64,000 nucleotides of DNA from positions 31,037-95,036 of the forward strand of contig JAEUTZ010000026.1 in NCBI GenBank assembly GCA_016787725.1. The letters are read 5' to 3'. The position numbers were made by a program, and so were the translations under genes. Source of the stretch: Cyclobacteriaceae bacterium. Its GTDB lineage: Bacteria > Bacteroidota > Bacteroidia > Cytophagales > Cyclobacteriaceae. This document shows, piece after piece, positions 61,331 through 64,000 of the stretch (its first letter is position 1; each line of letters begins with the position of its first letter). Below the pieces are notes generated by a model, which was not told the DNA's origin, did not search any database, and saw only the letters and a program-made list of their open reading frames with translations.

Positions 61331-62908
61331 ATGAAAAAAATTTTCCTACTGCTTACCCTGCTCGCCCCCGCCTTTGTTATTGCACAGATTTTAAAAGCTC
61401 CGGAGATTAAAGAGGGTGATGGGCCTTATACCCAATTAATTATTCGAGGTGCCATGTTGATAGATGGTACCGGAGCTCCACCAGTAGGTCCTGTAGATAT
61501 TGTTGTTAAACAGAATCGGATTGTAAACATTGTAAGTCTAGGATTACCAACACCCGGCATGTCCAGCAGTAGCAGCCGGCCTAAATTAGAAGCGGGTGGA
61601 AAGGAATTGGATTGCGAAGGCATGTTTGTGATGCCAGGTTTTGTCGATATGCATGGTCACATTGGGGGCAGCCAGGCACCGATTGCTGAATATGTATACA
61701 AACTCTGGATGGCACATGGTGTCACTACCATCCGGGATCCTGGCTCGGGCAATGGATTAGAGTGGGTTTTGGATCAGAAATTGAAAAGTGAAAAGAACCT
61801 GATTACTGCGCCACGAATCAAGGCATATGTAACATTTGGATCCGGAGCCAAAGAACCCATTCGTACTGCCGAACAAGCACGCGCCTGGGTTAATGAAAAT
61901 AAGACAAAAGGTGCCGATGGAATTAAATTCTTCGGGGCCGCCCCCGAGATCATGGATGCAGCCATTCGTGAAAATAAAAGATTGGGTTTGCGTTCGGCAT
62001 GTCATCATGCGCAGTTAGGAGTGGCCCGTTGGAATGTACTGCACTCGGCACAAGCGGGGCTTACCACCATGGAACATTGGTACGGATTACCGGAGGCGAT
62101 GCTTACGGGTTCTACATTACAAAACTACCCGCTAAACTATAACTACTCCAACGAACAGCATCGCTTTGAAGAAGCTGGTCGTTTGTGGAAACAGGCAGCA
62201 GCGCCCTACACAGAAAAGTGGAATGCAGTTATGGATTCCTTGCTGGCTCTTGATTTTACCTTGGACCCGACTTTTGACACTTACGAAGCTGCCCGCGACC
62301 TGCATAAAGCAAGAAGGCAAGAGTGGCATGAAACGTACACGCTGCCCCAACTTTGGGCATTTTATCAACCGAGTCGTGTTGCCCATGGATCGTTTTGGTT
62401 TTCCTGGGGAACCGAACAAGAAGTGGCTTGGCGCGAAAACTTCCGGCTTTGGATGACCTTCGTGAACGAGTATAAAAACCGGGGTGGGCGTGTAACCGCT
62501 GGTTCAGACAATGCTTTCATCTTTCAACTGTATGGTTTCGGCTACATCCGCGAGTTGGAATTGCTTCGTGAAGCAGGCTTTCATCCATTGGAGGTAATTC
62601 GATCAGCTACCTTATATGGGGCTCAGGCCCTTGGTTTGGAAAGAGAAATCGGCTCCGTAGAAATCGGAAAACTTGCCGACTTTGTAGTCGTGGACCAAAA
62701 TCCGTTGGAAAACCTGCAAGTATTGTATGGAGTCGGAGCAATCAAACTGATGGATGATAATTCCGTAAAGCGCGTTGGCGGGGTAAAGTACACGATTAAG
62801 GACGGGATAATTTATGATGCCAAAAAACTATTGGCGGATGTCAAAAAAATAGTTGATCAGGAAAAAGTTAAATCAGGGTTTGTGTTGAAACAACCCGGTA
62901 TAGACTAA
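61331..62908 (+). CDS. Amidohydrolase family protein, secreted
   Basis: A 525-residue metal-dependent hydrolase with a signal peptide ending AFVIAQ (about residue 18). The amidohydrolase core begins LIIRGAMLIDGTGAPPVGPV. The metal motif is GFVDMHGHIGG, followed by HGVTTIRDPG, a His in SACHHAQLG and TAGSDNAFIF with the expected Asp. The C-terminal piece GSVEIGKLADFVVVDQNPL is the family end. An insert of about 100 residues (roughly 285-385), rich in Trp and Arg, makes the protein longer than most (about 420-450). Substrate class (imidazolonepropionase-, dipeptidase- or prolidase-like) is open. Confidence 0.9.
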   Translation: MKKIFLLLTLLAPAFVIAQILKAPEIKEGDGPYTQLIIRGAMLIDGTGAPPVGPVDIVVKQNRIVNIVSLGLPTPGMSSSSSRPKLEAGGKELDCEGMFVMPGFVDMHGHIGGSQAPIAEYVYKLWMAHGVTTIRDPGSGNGLEWVLDQKLKSEKNLITAPRIKAYVTFGSGAKEPIRTAEQARAWVNENKTKGADGIKFFGAAPEIMDAAIRENKRLGLRSACHHAQLGVARWNVLHSAQAGLTTMEHWYGLPEAMLTGSTLQNYPLNYNYSNEQHRFEEAGRLWKQAAAPYTEKWNAVMDSLLALDFTLDPTFDTYEAARDLHKARRQEWHETYTLPQLWAFYQPSRVAHGSFWFSWGTEQEVAWRENFRLWMTFVNEYKNRGGRVTAGSDNAFIFQLYGFGYIRELELLREAGFHPLEVIRSATLYGAQALGLEREIGSVEIGKLADFVVVDQNPLENLQVLYGVGAIKLMDDNSVKRVGGVKYTIKDGIIYDAKKLLADVKKIVDQEKVKSGFVLKQPGID

Positions 62909-62946
62909 AGTAATTCCCTAGTTTCCATTAGTAACTAACAGAATTT

Positions 62947-63888
62947 ATGCGTACCAATACAATTGCCATCGCGCTGGTGATTTCGCTAACCACCCTAGGT
63001 TGTAAGGAAAATAACCCGGAACTGGCAGCCGCTGAGGCGGCCGAGGTTTATTCTTTATTGGGACTTGAATATTATGCGCCAACCGAACTGAATCCAAAAC
63101 TTGATAGTAATCTGTCTGTTGCGAAGAAAAATTTTGATAGCAATCCTTCGGAAGAAAATTATATCTGGCTGGGTCGTAGGACCGCTTACTTATCGCGGTA
63201 TAACAAAGCCATTGCGATTTTCAGTGAAGGCCTTGAGAAATACCCAAATTCATATCGTCTCTATCGCCATCGGGGACATCGGTATATTTCGCAACGCAAA
63301 TTTGATGCAGCAATTTCTGACTTGGAAAAAGCAGTCGAATTGATGAAAGATTTACCCCTTGAAATTGAACCGGATGGACAGCCCAATAAATTGAACAAAC
63401 CCCTCTCCTCAACACAATTCAATGTTTGGTATCATCTCGGTCTGGCGTATTACCTGAAAGGCGATTTTGAAAATGCCGAGCAAGCCTACCTGGAATGCCT
63501 GAAGGTATCAGATAACGATGACTTGATTACCGCTACAGTCGATTGGCTATATATGACGTATCGGAGACAGGGAAAAGTAGACGCTGCAACTAAATTATTA
63601 GAAAAGATCACGGATAGCATGACAATTATTGAGAACGATTCCTACTTTAAGAGACTCAATCTATATAAAGGTCTGCTGCCAGTAGATTCCGTTTTGTCTG
63701 TGAATGCATCAAACGAAGATGTCGATCTGGCGCTGGCTACACAGGGATATGGTGTCGGAAATTGGCATCTGTGTCAGGGCGATACTGCCCAGGCTATACA
63801 AATTTATGAGCGCGTGATTGGAGGTAAACATTTTTCAGCCTTTGGATTTATCGCTGCCGAAGCAGATCTGGCACGATTACAAAAGTAA
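62947..63888 (+). CDS. TPR-containing lipoprotein
   Basis: A 313-residue lipoprotein with lipobox TLGC (Cys19). It consists of about six tetratricopeptide repeats, such as YIWLGRRTAYLSRYNKAI, FDAAISDLEKAVELMK and VWYHLGLAYYLKGDFENAEQ. TPR lipoproteins often scaffold envelope complexes. It follows the amidohydrolase gene by 38 bases and is probably co-transcribed, so the two may be functionally linked. Function unknown. The stop lies 39 bases before the tRNA gene. Confidence 0.82.
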   Translation: MRTNTIAIALVISLTTLGCKENNPELAAAEAAEVYSLLGLEYYAPTELNPKLDSNLSVAKKNFDSNPSEENYIWLGRRTAYLSRYNKAIAIFSEGLEKYPNSYRLYRHRGHRYISQRKFDAAISDLEKAVELMKDLPLEIEPDGQPNKLNKPLSSTQFNVWYHLGLAYYLKGDFENAEQAYLECLKVSDNDDLITATVDWLYMTYRRQGKVDAATKLLEKITDSMTIIENDSYFKRLNLYKGLLPVDSVLSVNASNEDVDLALATQGYGVGNWHLCQGDTAQAIQIYERVIGGKHFSAFGFIAAEADLARLQK

Positions 63889-63907
63889 TTCCGTAATCAT
63901 TTTTTCA

Positions 63908-63915
63908 TAACTTTG
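63908..63915 (+). promoter_or_regulatory. -7 box of tRNA-Arg
   Basis: TAACTTTG fully matches TAnnTTTG and ends 12 bases before the tRNA. No clear TTTG was seen at the expected -33 distance. Confidence 0.5.
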
Positions 63916-63927
63916 CCGCCTCCTTTG

Positions 63928-63999
63928 GGTCCCGTAGTTCAATGGATAGAATAGAAGTTTCCTAAACTTTTGATACAGGTTCGATTCCTGTCGGGACTA
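63928..63999 (+). tRNA. tRNA-Arg (anticodon CCT)
   Basis: A complete cloverleaf up to the discriminator base: acceptor stem GGTCCCG with CGGGACT (G-T closing pair), TA, D stem GTTC/GAAT, anticodon stem GAAGT/ACTTT with loop TTCCTAA (anticodon CCT, reads AGG), variable TGAT, T stem ACAGG/CCTGT with TTCGATT. The following base C at 64000 may begin an encoded CCA or is the next base; the window ends there. Confidence 0.95.
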
Positions 64000-64000
64000 C

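Noticed and set aside
1-64000. Looked for CRISPR arrays, rRNA genes, insertion sequences, prophage and attachment sites
   Set aside because: No regularly spaced repeats, transposase, integrase or phage structural genes were seen on either strand.

Overview
The window looks like an ordinary chromosomal segment of a member of Bacteroidota, most likely Cytophagales. The grounds are a type IX secretion (T9SS) sorting domain on a 1,726-residue surface protein with HYR and SprB-type repeats, a RemB/Wzi-like outer-membrane barrel, a type B ribosomal protein L31, promoters of the Bacteroidota form (TTTG, about 18-19 bp, TAnnTTTG), weak or absent Shine-Dalgarno sequences, and many lipoproteins. No rRNA, phage, insertion sequence or CRISPR array was seen. 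One tRNA gene (Arg, anticodon CCT) runs to the right edge.

Layout. 1-2238 (minus): a RemB/Wzi-like barrel followed by an ABC exporter cut by the left edge. 2509-6986 (plus): rpmE2 with its own promoter and terminator, then a tight cluster of alternate GlmU, holB, a cyclophilin and an RmlD-like reductase. 7076-8443: a Na+-coupled amino-acid symporter. 8515-11288 (minus): an M28 peptidase and a family III CoA-transferase. 11380-13789 (plus): a TlpA-like lipoprotein and mnmA. 13790-19821 (minus): cmk and the Na+-pumping NADH:quinone reductase operon nqrABCDE, which ends in a terminator without nqrF, followed by a DUF502 membrane protein. 19815-22461: small lipoprotein, two hypotheticals and a MATE exporter. 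22462-22937: non-coding, with a long inverted repeat. 22938-28518: a small secreted protein and the giant T9SS protein.

28604-35256: a Ca2+/Na+ antiporter and pyruvate phosphate dikinase (minus), divergent from a 2-oxoacid dehydrogenase E2 gene and a cystathionine lyase/synthase. 35295-39142 (minus): an Arg-rich secreted protein, a TPR histidine kinase and an MFS carrier. 39294-42434: a large BNR-repeat secreted protein. 42484-43613 (minus): an OmpA lipoprotein followed by a 58-residue PLDc_N-like membrane protein. 43682-52434: a dienoyl-CoA reductase-like SDR, an LpxR-like lipid A deacylase, a large lipoprotein of unknown function, a small outer-membrane barrel, a DUF1080 lipoprotein, asparagine synthetase and an S1/P1 nuclease. 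52522-58254 (plus): an RMD1-family protein, a helix-hairpin-helix protein and a 1,335-residue SF1 helicase with a degenerate nuclease-like tail. 58260-64000: an AbgB-like M20 hydrolase, an ammonium transporter, an amidohydrolase, a TPR lipoprotein and tRNA-Arg.

Most of the region is housekeeping, energy metabolism, transport and envelope functions. The parts most worth following up are the giant surface protein and its small partner, the nqr operon lacking nqrF, the HhH-helicase pair, the inverted repeat at 22532-22580, and the -7 boxes placed almost directly against start codons. I did not find a convincing unknown multi-gene system.
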